DNA of 64,000 nt. Origin: Datisca glomerata. Its lineage: Eukaryota > Streptophyta > Magnoliopsida > Cucurbitales > Datiscaceae. Below are positions 1 to 9,859 of this stretch, one piece after another. A model generated the notes under the pieces. That model was not told the DNA's origin. It did not search any database and saw nothing but the letters and a program-made list of their open reading frames with translations. The position numbers and the translations under genes were made by a program. The stretch is taken from the NCBI GenBank assembly GCA_003255025.1, contig QANY01004770.1:3091891-3155890 (forward strand). Direction: 5' to 3'. Numbering within the stretch: position 1 is the stretch's first letter; the number at the start of each line of letters is the position of its first letter.

Positions 1-49
1 ATTACGTTATGATACAAGATATTAGGTCATATCTCCATACGGAGAAACT

Positions 50-162
50 TGAGACTTGTGTCAGACGAAATTTTTGGTCGCTTAGATTTCACAGATTTTG
101 ACGTTTATGTTAATTGCATAAAGGGTAAACAAACCGATAAAACGATATTTGAAGCCAACATG
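50..162 (+). pseudogene. Ty1/copia integrase fragment, N-terminal side (plus-strand piece)
   Basis: One plus-strand frame reads into a segment with DFTDFDVYVNCIKGKQ, the stretch at the zinc-binding end of plant Ty1/copia integrases, and ends in EANM at 162. The reading frame does not continue to the right. Its natural continuation (the integrase catalytic core) lies on the opposite strand at 241-625. The piece is cut by the window edge on the left and by a small TIR element on the right. It has no function on its own. I am confident of the copia assignment because both pieces match consecutive parts of the same domain. Confidence 0.72.
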
Positions 163-240
163 TAGGGGTGTTCAAAAATCGTCCAGACCATATAATTCGA
201 TCTGAACCGAACCAAAGTTGATCGGTCTGGACGATTTTTC
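163..240 (+). mobile_element. Left half of a small hAT-like TIR element
   Basis: The segment starts TAGGGGTGTTCAAAAATCG directly after the 8 bases CCAACATG at 155-162. The same octamer occurs inverted (CATGTTGG) at 626-633, followed by a second similar terminus, TATGGGTGTTCAAC. The start resembles that of the element at 8811-9254. The interior carries an inverted pair, TCGTCCAGACC and GGTCTGGACGA. I read this as one end of a non-autonomous element whose other end was carried away by an inversion. Confidence 0.6.
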
Positions 241-625
241 TGTCCTTAAGCGTTCTATTTCATCATTCAGTAACATCATTCATAGTGGACGAACTCGACA
301 TAGTGTACTGTGAGACGATACTGTATTTCTCTAGGAATTTAGCAAACGGTCATAGACGTTGTTCACCTGAACCATCATATCTACCATAGTACTCACCACC
401 ACGTTCAGATCTGACGATTTTAATCTTTTTTGTTGAGTTGATTCTCAACTTCAGCCCAAAAATTTTGAACACGTCTAATGACTGTGACTTTTCATGAATG
501 AGATATATGTAGTCATATCTAGAATAATCATCTATGAACAATATAAAGTATTATTTACCATTCTGAGCGACCGAAGAGAATGACCAACAAATATTCGTAT
601 GAATAAGTTTTAAGACGTCCTAAGT
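241..625 (-). pseudogene. Ty1/copia integrase catalytic-core fragment (inverted piece)
   Basis: Read right to left, the minus strand gives, after an in-frame stop, DVLKLIHTNICWSF, then FIDDYSRYDYIYLIHEKSQS, KIKIVRSERGGEYYGRYDG and FAKFLEKYSIVSQYT. This is the copia integrase core in the correct order. The first catalytic Asp lies in the FIDDYSRY region and the second falls in the RSERGGEY stretch, where most copia integrases have RSDRGGEY, so the Asp appears changed to Glu. At least two nonsense changes and one frameshift break it. It continues the plus-strand piece at 50-162, so this part has been inverted relative to its upstream half. Confidence 0.8.
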
Positions 626-633
626 CATGTTGG

Positions 634-810
634 TATGGGTGTTCAACAGTCAGTCTGGTCAGATTTTTGGAGAAAAATGAGACCAGACCAAATATTGCAG
701 TCCTCCCATATGGAAGATCGAACCGACCAAAATATTACAAAAAATCTTATCCGACCAGACCGAACTTCAAAGGTCGGTCAGGTCAGGTATTATGGTCTTG
801 ACTTGCAAAA
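634..810 (-). mobile_element. Right half of the hAT-like TIR element, inverted
   Basis: It begins TATGGGTGTTCAACAG immediately after CATGTTGG, the inverted copy of the target octamer at 155-162. The interior is dense in GACCAGACC and GGTCGGTCAGGTCAGG words, the same theme as the piece at 163-240. The inner boundary near 810 is uncertain. Confidence 0.5.
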
Positions 811-1214
811 AGATAGAAAGAGTCATAAGCCTTGAACAAAATATAAATCTATTTTTAGAAAGATATAGTAGAAATTTTATAAACAGATCTAGAAATCATA
901 GACATATATTCCACATTAATATTCAACGAAACCAGATCTACAACGCAATCTTCAACATCAATATTCAACAAATCTAGAAATCAGTGAAGAAAATCCGGAA
1001 AAAACTAGATCTACAGCTGAATATTCAATAGCAATAATAAAAAAATATTCAATGAACAGGATCTACAAAAATATTCAATGAACTGATTATTTTCAGATCT
1101 TAGAGAAACGGTGAAGATGAAGATATTATAGATCTGATTATTTTAAGATCCTAGACAACAGCAAAGATGAAGATATTGCAGATCTGATTATTTTTATCGT
1201 CAAGCCTACTCTGA
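811..1214. other. AT-rich non-coding stretch with a 51-bp tandem duplication
   Basis: I see no gene here. AGATCTAGAAATCA and ATATTCAAC words recur. Units 1085-1135 and 1136-1186 are two diverged copies of the same 51-bp sequence (GATTATTTT..AGATC..GAAGATATT..AGATCT). Confidence 0.6.
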
Positions 1215-2868
1215 ACTCTTAATAAGGCAATGTTGAAAAAGCTCAATTGGAGGTTGTTGACTAGAAACTTTATGATTTTCACTTATCTTCGTGCTTGTTA
1301 CTTCACACAGGATAACCGACCAAGGTCATGGTAAATATCTTCTTCTATCTGGCTTAGCCTAAAATATCATTATGGTCATTTGATGCTTGAGTCGAGGTGG
1401 TTGGTTGCTCATCATTTCAAGGTTCATGTTTGGACAACTGGTTGGAAACTCTGTTGATTAATTTGGTATATGATCGTCATTCGTTACATCCTCTTCGAAG
1501 TCCCTTAATAGAGATGTATACATTGATTCGGGGGGTTGGTGTCTCCCTATGTTTTTTCGTTCTTCTCATCTGGCACTCACTTTTGAGATTGAGAGTATGG
1601 TAGTAGTTAACTCTAACGCAGACTCATTAGTTGGACACGTACTCTGGATGGTGGTGTTAATTGTAAAGTTGCATATGTCTCTCTTACTTAGGTTGGGAAT
1701 TCTGTTAGTTAAGGTAAGTGGATTTGGAAACCATTTATTCCACCATCTCGGTCTAAACTCGCTTTGTGTTTATTTCATAGAAAGATGTCGACAGATTCTA
1801 CATTGCGTGCTTGTGATTGTATTTTTCCTTCCTGGTATCGTCTTTGTTGTGCTGCGGATGAGAACCTACATCATCTCTTTGTAGAATGTCATTTTCCTCA
1901 TGGGCTATAAAATGTCGTGTTGAGTGTTTTAGGAAGAATAACAAGCTTGACGGTACTGTCTTAGATCTTTGGTATGCGATGATGAAGGTATCTTTTAGCA
2001 CATAATTGAAAACTCTATGGAAGACTTCCATTATTACTGTATTTTGAGTGATGTGGTTCCTTCAAAATCAAGCCACATTTGAGAGTAGGAAACTTGTCTT
2101 TGCGTAAGCCCTTGCCTAATTTTGGGGTTCAATTCGTGAAGCAAGCTCCTATAAGATTGGCACGATACAAGTTAAATTGATGAACTTTTGACACTTCAAA
2201 AGTCTTATGTTTTGATTCATCCTTCCAGAGTCTCGTACATCTTGAAAAATTTTTGACATCCTCCCCCATCAGAACAGATTAAGGTGAATATAGATGGAGC
2301 AACTTTTGATAGTCTTGAGCTTGCAGGTTGTAAAGGCGTTTTTAGAAACTGTTAGAGGATTTGTTAAGGGATGTTACACTATTCACATTGACATATGTTT
2401 TGCTTTCGAGACTGAGTTGATAGGTATTATTCATGCGATTGTTTATGCTTCAACATTTGGTTGGAGATAACTTTGGTTGGAAAGTGATTATACTTATGCG
2501 CTGGTCATTCTTCGTTCTAGATCTTGAAATATCTCTTGGCGTTAGCTCATGACCTAACTCTATCAAGAATCTGGTTTCTGGTTGGCAGCATCTCAATGGG
2601 GTTTGTTAGATAGTTCTTTTTAGGCGGTTCTCATTCATGCTCTTTTTTAGGTTATTTGGCATGAAAGTGATATGAGGGTTTTTGAGGGGATTGAGAATCC
2701 TTTTTGTAAAGTCCTCAATTTCTTCACTTGTATTCTTAAAGTTTGGGTGGAGGTTCTATTCCCTAATTTAGATTTTGAGAAGGACTATGTGAATAGATTA
2801 CATGTTTTTTGTTCATATCAATCTCCTAGGTTGTAATTATCCTGCCTCGAGGTTTTGTTTCTAATATA
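1215..2868 (+). pseudogene. L1-type LINE, 3' part (RT tail, zf-RVT, RNase H)
   Basis: Broken plus-strand frames give RWLVAHHFKVHVWTTGW and YDRHSLHPLRSPL (the region after the LINE reverse transcriptase). Next comes a zinc-finger-like zf-RVT stretch with CDCIFPSWYRLCCAADE and HHLFVECHFP (about 1780-1900). An RNase H domain begins IKVNIDGATFDSLELAGCKG (about 2280). The order RT tail, zf-RVT, RNase H is that of plant L1-clade elements. The 3' end is TTGTAATTATCCTGCC...TTTGTTTCTAATATA, followed by a short A run at 2882. Many stops and frameshifts are present and the copy is 5'-truncated. It cannot code for an active protein. Confidence 0.78.
2835..2868. repeat. Arm 1 of a 34-bp perfect inverted repeat
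   Basis: The LINE 3'-end sequence from AATTATCCTGCC to TCTAATATA is repeated without mismatch, in reverse complement, at 3077-3110. There it sits inside the RT region of the next LINE. Confidence 0.9.
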
Positions 2869-3076
2869 TATCTTACTTACCAAAAAAAAGGAGTTAAAGA
2901 TTTTTTTATAATTATTATACGCCTAGATCTCTAAATGAAACTAGTATTACCCTTATTTCTAAAGTCCAACCACCTGAAACTCCTGCTCATTTTAGGCCTA
3001 TTGCTTTGTTTAATTTTTCCCATAAAATTATCCCTTAAACTCTGGCTAATAGATTAAGATATTTTCTAGGCAACAT

Positions 3077-3110
3077 TATATTAGAAACAAAACCTCGAGG
3101 CAGGATAATT
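3077..3110. repeat. Arm 2 of the 34-bp perfect inverted repeat
   Basis: This is the reverse complement of 2835-2868. It replaces part of the LINE RT motif, so that the frame reads LETKPRGRIIQ where related elements have a longer LET...GRxIQDN stretch. That suggests a templated patch copied in from the neighbouring LINE end. Confidence 0.85.
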
Positions 3111-3176
3111 CAGCATAACACATTTATAGCCCAAGAAATTTTCTATCACCTTAAGAAAAAAAATAAAGGTAAGAAG

Positions 3177-3246
3177 GGGGTGATAGTCATTAAGACTAAT
3201 ATGTCTAAAGAAAGGGGTGATAGTCATTAAGACTAATATGTCTAAG
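3177..3246. repeat. 37-bp direct tandem duplication inside the LINE RT
   Basis: GGGGTGATAGTCATTAAGAC...ATGTCTAA occurs twice, starting at 3177 and 3214. The copies look identical, so the duplication appears recent or gene-converted. It breaks the RT frame. Confidence 0.85.
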
Positions 3247-3436
3247 GCTTATCATGGGGTTAATTAGGATTGTATCAATGGGTTATGCTTTCTATTCTAC
3301 TGTTAGGTATAGTATTAACATTAATGGTGTTCCTAAGGTTCATATTAAACATATTAGAGGATTAAGGCTAGGGGATCTTTTATTCCCTTATCTTTATTGT
3401 TGTTGTAGTTGAAAGTCTTTCTAGATGTCTAGATGT

Positions 3437-4359
3437 CAGTGTTTTAAAAAGCGCCTTGAGGCGACCTCCTAGGGTACTGAGGCTTACACCTCGCAGGGTA
3501 AGCGCCTCAATATGTGTCTCTGAGTGGTCATTTAAATAAACAAAATTGAAAATCAGTGTAGGGTTCAGCCTATAGTAAAGAGGAGAAGAATTGGATAGGA
3601 AGAAAATAAATATAAAGCTGGTATCAGATATGTCTACTATTTTCTCTTCTGCTCATCCTTTCTTTTCTCCTCCTCACAGCTTTTTCTCGACAGTTTGTTT
3701 CTTTTGTCATCTTCTTTCCCGCCACCGTACTTTATTTTCTCGTAATTTTCTCTTCTTAACAGCTACGTTTTTAAGCTTCTTCTTTTTCTCTTTGTTGTGT
3801 TGATCTCAAAGAAACACGTCAGCTTCCAATTCTCACCTTTGTTTGTTTTTTATTTATTTTTTATTAATTTTAGTGCTCCACTAAATGCACTCTCCTGTAC
3901 TTGACAGCAGTAGCACACTTGCCACTTTTTTTTTTATTCTTTGTTCTAAGAGAGATGAGTGCTCCATCACACCCACGATCTCTTTTGAGGTTAATCTTTT
4001 AGTGGAATATTGGTGTAAGAGGTTTAACAAAGTTTTTAAAAGTATAAAGCGATTTCTTGGGGTATCCGAATAAATGGAAGAGCCTACTAATTACGCAAAG
4101 AAAGAAAGCTTATTATGCCTACTAATTACGCAAAGAAAGAAAGCTTATTATGATTCTAAGATGATTAATCATGATAAAAACATCACTACATCTACTGTTT
4201 TTCAATTAGATTATTAGTATATTTTTTTTATGGTTGATGTAAGTCTTTTACGATTTTTTATATCAAAATTGAGGCTTAGGTCTTGTTCCGCCTAGAGGCT
4301 TACGCCTCGCCTCTCTAGAGGAAAACGCCTCGAGGTCGCCTTTGCCTTTTAAAACCCTG
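3437..4359. mobile_element. Non-autonomous hAT-like DNA transposon, 923 bp
   Basis: Its termini are inverted: CAGTGTTTTAAAAAGCGCCT at the left and TTTGCCTTTTAAAACCCTG at the right, with further GAGGCG/CGCCTC pairing inside. Flanking octamers CTAGATGT (3429-3436) and CTAAATGT (4360-4367) match at 7 of 8 positions, the target duplication length of hAT elements. LINE RT reading frame resumes immediately after the right octamer, so the insertion is clean. No transposase frame is visible inside. The interior is T-rich. Confidence 0.83.
4082..4151. repeat. 35-bp direct tandem duplication inside the hAT-like element
   Basis: GCCTACTAATTACGCAAAG...GCTTATTAT is present twice in tandem (4082-4116 and 4117-4151) with no visible difference. 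Confidence 0.88.
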
Positions 4360-6541
4360 CTAAATGTGACTGTTTTGGAAGGTAGAGTTAGCTCTATATC
4401 TTTGAAAAGAGGAAGTCCTGCTATTCCCCACCTCTTCTTTGCTGATAATAGATTATTCATAACTGATTCTAATGCAATTCCTTGCACTAATCTTAATCTT
4501 TAACATAAATAGATATTGTAATGCCTCGGACCAAAAGATTAACTATGAGAAAAGCAGTATTTGGTTTAGTAGGAGTATGTGTATTGATAGTAGGAGAGCC
4601 ATATCTAATATTTTTTATATTGCTTTGGAGGGGCAAAAGGTTATGTAACTAGGTCTCCCTATTGATTGGAGTAGGTCGAAACCAGCCATTCATTCTCTCC
4701 TCTTAGAAAGGATAAACAATGAGACATTTTTTAGAAGGCTAACCTTCTTTCCTTTCCTATGGTGGGAAGGAAGTCCTTAAATCAGTGGGCCCAAGCTCTT
4801 CCTACCTACATCATGAGTAATTTTAGACTTGCTAAAAAAGTTTGCCTAAACCTTCAAGTTGCTACTATGAGACTTTGGTGGTCTAAGGGTAATAATAAGA
4901 AAGGTATCAGTTAAGCTTCCTTCTAGTAAAAAATTAACTAGAAGTAAGGAAACGAGTGGTTTAGGTCTTAGAGAGTTGGAAAACTTTAATCTAGCTTTGC
5001 TTACCAAACAAACTTGCTTATTTTAGAGAACCCTAATAGTCTTTGTTCTAGACTTATCAAGGGCCTTTACCATCCTAATTGTGACTTTCTAGATGCTCCA
5101 TTGGCTAAATCTAGTTCTTATACTTGGAAAAGAATATGGCAAGGTAAAGAAATCATTAAGAAGCATTTTTTTAGAAAATTGGATATGGAATTAGAGTAAA
5201 TATATGGAATGATTTCTGGGTTCCCGGTTTTTCTTGAGCTGATTTTAAATCTTCTTCTGTTAATCTTGTGGCTGATTTAATTTCCTCTAATAGTCATATC
5301 TAAAATATTGGCATATTCCTTATTCCCCCCTCGGATTTCTAGGAGCATCCTAGCTATTCCCTTAATTAACTGCAATTCTGAAGATAAAATTATCTAGCCC
5401 AAGGACAATGATATATGTTCTCTGTTAAGTCATGTTACTATTTCTACACACTGTAAACTCTTAAAAATAATGGACCTACATCTACTTCAGTAATCAACCC
5501 AGCATTTTGGAAAACGGTTTGGAATTCAAGAGTGCCATAAAAATTAAGCATTTTATATGGAGAGCAGCTCATTCTTTCCTACCTACAAAACTAAACCTAT
5601 CCAAAAGACATATATCTCAGAATTCAAATGCCAGCTTGTTTGCAGATAGAGGAGATTACATTCCATACCATTGTTGAATGTAGATGGAGCAGGTTGTGCT
5701 GGAAAAGAGGAGTCCATGACCGGATTTAGAAAGAATCGGTGAGCTTAAAAAGCACCCTGATGGATCAAGAGATCTGATTGCCCTCTTTTCACCCTTTGTT
5801 GGGGAATATGGAAGTGGAGGAAGAAGTATGTTCTTGAAAAAATACCCTGTATCCCGATTGAAACAGCAAGGGTTTCTGAAGTACGTCGGACCGAATTTTT
5901 GGAAGGCAATAGGAATTTGTTACCAGATTTGAAGAACCTGCAGTCTATTCCTGCTTCGATGGATGAAATAGTACCCCCGATGTGGGTTCCTCATCCATCG
6001 CAGGTGAAGTTAACCGCGACTCATGCTTCTCCCCTCTCTCAATGGAGTGTTCAACAGTTTGGTGGCTAGGGATTTTGAGAGTAAAGTTACTGAAATTTGA
6101 GGGTTGCGGGTCAATGCTTGGAGCTCTGCCCATGGAGAATTATCGGCTATTATTTAGGAGTTGGATTGGGCCCGATCAACTAAATGGGCTAATGGGATTA
6201 TTGAGCCAGATTCCAAAACAATTATTTCTTGGGTCAAGTCCAACACATGCTCTGATTGGACATTGCTGAACTTGGTTATTGAGGCCCACAGGAAACTTAT
6301 TCAAGCTAAAGGGTTTTAAATTGTTTGGATGAGCAGAAATCAAAATTTTGTTGTTGATGTTATAGCATCAGATACCCTAGATGATGTTAGAATTCATCTT
6401 AATAATTTTGATTATTCTAATCTCATAGTTAGCTTTATAGAAAAAGAAAAACTATTGTTAGCGGTAGGTTTAGACCTCGCTAACATTTGTATTATTTTGT
6501 TGCTAATAAAATCTGGTTTTGATAAAAAATTAAAAATTTAA

Positions 6542-8802
6542 TATTATTTATGCTGCAATTTTGTAATCTACTTGTACTTCTTTTCTAGCTTTATTAATTA
6601 TTTTTTTAATGTTTCAGATTATAATTCATTCACTTCTCATCAAACTTTTGGCCAATTTATTATTAAGGAAAATTCTTGCGGTGGTATGTTACCATTAGAT
6701 ACTTCAAATATGTATGAGGTATCTTAAATATGTAGTGAATGTACCTTAAATACATTGAACAATAAAGTAGCTCAAATATTTTATAAGTACCTCAAATATA
6801 GAATCTATTGGTATGGTACCGGACCAGTACCACATAAGCTCCCTATTATTAATATTTAAAGAGAATGACACAATTGATTATTCAAGTAAAAATATATAAA
6901 TTTCAAAACCTAAAAACGTACTATACACTCTAAAAAACTATATAGTACAAAAATACAAAATTTAACTAATTGAACGAATCAAACTAAAATTGATTTGTTA
7001 GATGAGTATATACTGAGATGCCAAAAACTTATTCTGGCTTTTACATCACCTAAATGTTGGTACTCTTGGTACCTCTTCTTAAGGATACTTGTTTACCTTC
7101 ATGCATGGATGTGTAAGTTTCCCTCTCTTTATAATAAAATTATTTTACATTTCAATCTATACTTTAAATGTAAATAATTTGTTTAATAATTAGGAAAATT
7201 TTGAATTTATATTACCTAAATATTTTTTTACATATATTTTTATCACAGTTTACGTGAACTATTTTAACAAAACTAGTCTTAGATTGACAAAATGAGAGAT
7301 GACTTGTAACGTTTTTTATGTCATTATTAATTACAATAATTAAGAATATCCTATACTTTAAATATTAATGGTTGACAATATTTTTAAAATAACACAACAA
7401 AGTGTTGGAGGCACCTCACTACAATAAAAATGAGGCTGGTATTTGTAAAGAAAAAATATTCACAATCAAAAAATAATGAAAAGAGAATTAATAAATATGC
7501 TTTTGCTCATTCAGTATTGAATTGAATTTTGGTGTTACATTAACGTCTATTTATAAGCTCTCAATTTGTTATATAGGATCTGATATATTTTATCCGTTTA
7601 CGATTAAAATGGGATCAAAAGAATATTCTCCTTCGACTTAGTCACCAATATCAACTTAAGTTAATGTAGATCGTCCATTTTATCTGATGGTTGTGATTGA
7701 TTACCTCTAATTGTCATGTCAACGATCTCTATCCTTCTCTTTAATTAGCTTTCAACGTCCCTTTTTGTGACATGGCGACTGAAACTGGTTATTTTCGCTC
7801 AATTGCTCCTATTGTATTTGGCGTAATTTAGGCGTTGGTATACAATATAAATATCAAAAAATGGGAACCCAAGCTTGGGTGAAAACGGCACAGTTGTCAT
7901 CTCCCTCAGGTCTGATTTTTCACAAAACTTGTGTGGCGTGTGCTTCAATCAAGCAAAAATCTTCGTCCTTTCATCTTCTTTCCAGTTTTCGTGTGCCTGT
8001 TCTCAACGACTTGAATGCTCCCAAGTCTTGTTAAGCTTTATTAGATAGGGGACCCACACCATAATCATTCCATTTTTACTTTATCTTGCTAGGACTCTGC
8101 ATGTGTTTCATGACGCGCGCTTAGAGATGTCAAAATCACTTGTGGGACTCGAAACTTGCAAGGACCTGTCCCTCGTGGGTTGAGGTTTGATGAATAAATG
8201 GGTGATGAGGTGGGTACGGGGCATTTGTATATAAACCCGTGTGGGTATGGGGAGGGAACAGATATAATAGTCTCTGCACCATTATACCCTCCCCATCCCC
8301 GCCCGATTTATTTTTATTTTTATTTAATATATTTTTACACATTAAACTTATAAGTTTTCACTTCTAAAAATTGAAATATATATATATATATATATATACA
8401 CCATGATATAATTTAATTGTCCATAATTCCACTATAGTTGGCATTCAGTTTATTATTTACTCTAGATCCCTAATACTAGTTTTCTTAATTACATATTGTC
8501 TCTCTTAGCCTGTCAAATTTTGTTATTAAATAATTTTACATGTATATTTTATTTCTTATCTTATTACCAAATTATTGCATATTTTGTTTTCATTATGTAG
8601 GATGAACTACTAGGAGCGGATTCTTGACAATGAGATTTGGATAAACTATGTTGATGGGTAAAAGATTATGAATGGCTTTCTTTTAGCTTAAACATTTTCA
8701 TTATGTGCTGTTTTTTTTCATTATATATGTTTTTTTAGCTTTCTTCTTCGTAAGTCTGTCTCTTTCTCCTTCTTCTTTTCTTCTATCCTACTTTGTTCCA
8801 CC
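6542..8802. other. AT-rich intergenic sequence without a recognised gene
   Basis: No coding segment is convincing. There is a cluster of TTAAATA/TCAAATAT words at 6685-6800 and a G-rich stretch at 8150-8290 (GGGTACGGGGC, CCCCATCCCCGCCC) of the kind seen in small plant TIR repeats starting AGAGATGTCAAAA. A TA dinucleotide run lies at 8371-8398. Confidence 0.6.
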
Positions 8803-8810
8803 ATAACTGA

Positions 8811-9254
8811 TAGGGGTGTTCAAAATTATCCCAAACCGAACTAAAAATGACCGGTTCGGTCGCTTCTTTAAATGTGTTCAGTTCGGTTCAGGAAATTGAG
8901 AGAATCAAAGTTTTGATTCGGTTTGAATTTTTTGTGGTTTTCAAACCCAACTGAAACATTAAATTCATATTATTTCTTTATTTTTTAATATAAATTTCAT
9001 ATAAAATTGAACTGAACCGAACTAGAAAAAAAATAATATTATTATTTTTTTCTGAGTCTCTATTCTCCCCTAAACATCCCTAATATCTGAGTCTCTATTC
9101 TCCCCTTTCATATTAATTTTTTTCAATAATATCATTTGAATTTTTTTTTAAATTTAATTAATAATACCGAACTAAACTGAAACTCACGTTCAGTTCGGCT
9201 CTTTTGACATGAACGGTTTGGTTCGATTTTATTACCAAACTATAAACACCGCTA
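8811..9254. mobile_element. Non-autonomous hAT-like element, 444 bp
   Basis: The element starts TAGGGGTGTTCAAAATTATC and ends AAACTATAAACACCGCTA, giving short inverted termini TAGSGGTGTT. It is flanked by ATAACTGA (8803-8810) and ATATCTGA (9255-9262), 7 of 8 identical, as expected for a hAT target duplication. The interior repeats GGTTCGG/CCGAAC words in both orientations. Its start matches the interrupted element at 163. CTGAGTCTCTATTCTCCCCT, the same sequence as its right flank, also occurs twice inside (9052 and 9089). Confidence 0.7.
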
Positions 9255-9262
9255 ATATCTGA

Positions 9263-9765
9263 GTCTTTATTCTCCCCTTCCATTCCTAGAGTTAGAAACC
9301 CAAGCGAATTTAGCAAGTTCATAAGAGTTTATGCCCATGCTAGTCTGAATGGCGTCCACAATGCTTTAAGGGAAAACGGCACGATAGTTGTTCCTTGTAG
9401 ACCTCCCGTAATGATCACCTTCCACCCCATGTATATAAGCCCTAGGGTTTGGCTATCCCTTGTCGCGATTGTTTCAAGAGTTTTTTCACCTGGTTTACTC
9501 CAAGTATTTATAGAATTTTGCTTTGATTTGACTCAATGAACAGACTTTTTGACTTAAATTTAGGTTTTCAAGAATTTAGAATGACATATATAGTCAAATC
9601 TAGAGGGGGAAACTATTACGTCTGCCCCAAAAATGATAAGAAATGGGATTGGTAAAAAAAAACTCCCCAAATGGGATAAAGGATAAGATCGAAATGTCCT
9701 CTTGGTCTGGGGAGAATAGGGTGGTGATGGCCTCTAGCTAGTGTATCGGAAGCGGGAAACTTTCA
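9263..9765 (+). promoter_or_regulatory. Putative promoter/leader of the plus-strand ORF at 9.86 kb
   Basis: A TATA-like TATATAA lies at 9433-9439 (GTATATAAGCCCTAGGG), about 330 bp before the first predicted splice donor at 9766. No frame is open upstream, so the first exon cannot be fixed. The call is inference from position and motif only. Confidence 0.35.
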
Positions 9766-9859
9766 GTAAGTGTCTTTGCATGAGCCTTGTACTCCTTTTT
9801 TCTGGTTTCTTTGCATTTAATTTTTGTAACTTTTTTTTCTTTTTTCTCTATTTCTGTAG
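9766..9859 (+). other. Predicted intron 1 of the coiled-coil ORF
   Basis: The donor TCA/GTAAGTG and acceptor TTCTGTAG enclose a T-rich tract ending in a good polypyrimidine run. The upstream exon has stops in all frames, so its extent is unknown. Confidence 0.4.

Larger units (their letters stand above)
2940..6541 (+). mobile_element. Second L1-type LINE (RT to RNase H), interrupted by a hAT-like element
   Basis: Broken plus-strand frames follow LINE ORF2 order. The RT palm carries PAHFRPIALFNFSHKII and TLANRLRYFLGN (about 2975-3080) and AIKT-like DMSKAY (VIKTNMSKAYHG, near 3240). After the insertion at 3437-4359, RT resumes with VTVLEGRVSSISLKRGSPAI and HLFFADNRLF; the canonical FADD box is changed to FADN. 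The thumb/connection carries GLGLRELENFNLALLTKQ (about 4960). The zf-RVT stretch is at about 5510-5710 (NPAFWKTVWNSRVP). RNase H is at about 5960-6440, ending NQNFVVDVIASDTLDDVRIH. The 3' end is CTAATAAAATCTGGTTTTGATA plus short A runs. Many stops and frameshifts make it inactive. LINE RT normally primes reverse transcription at a nicked target. Confidence 0.82.

Noticed and set aside
9787..9859. Using ATG 9787 as the start of the coiled-coil ORF.
   Set aside because: The first 24 codons lie in a T-rich stretch that fits an intron ending TTTCTGTAG. The Phe/Leu-rich start looks like intron translation, so the exon is taken from 9860.
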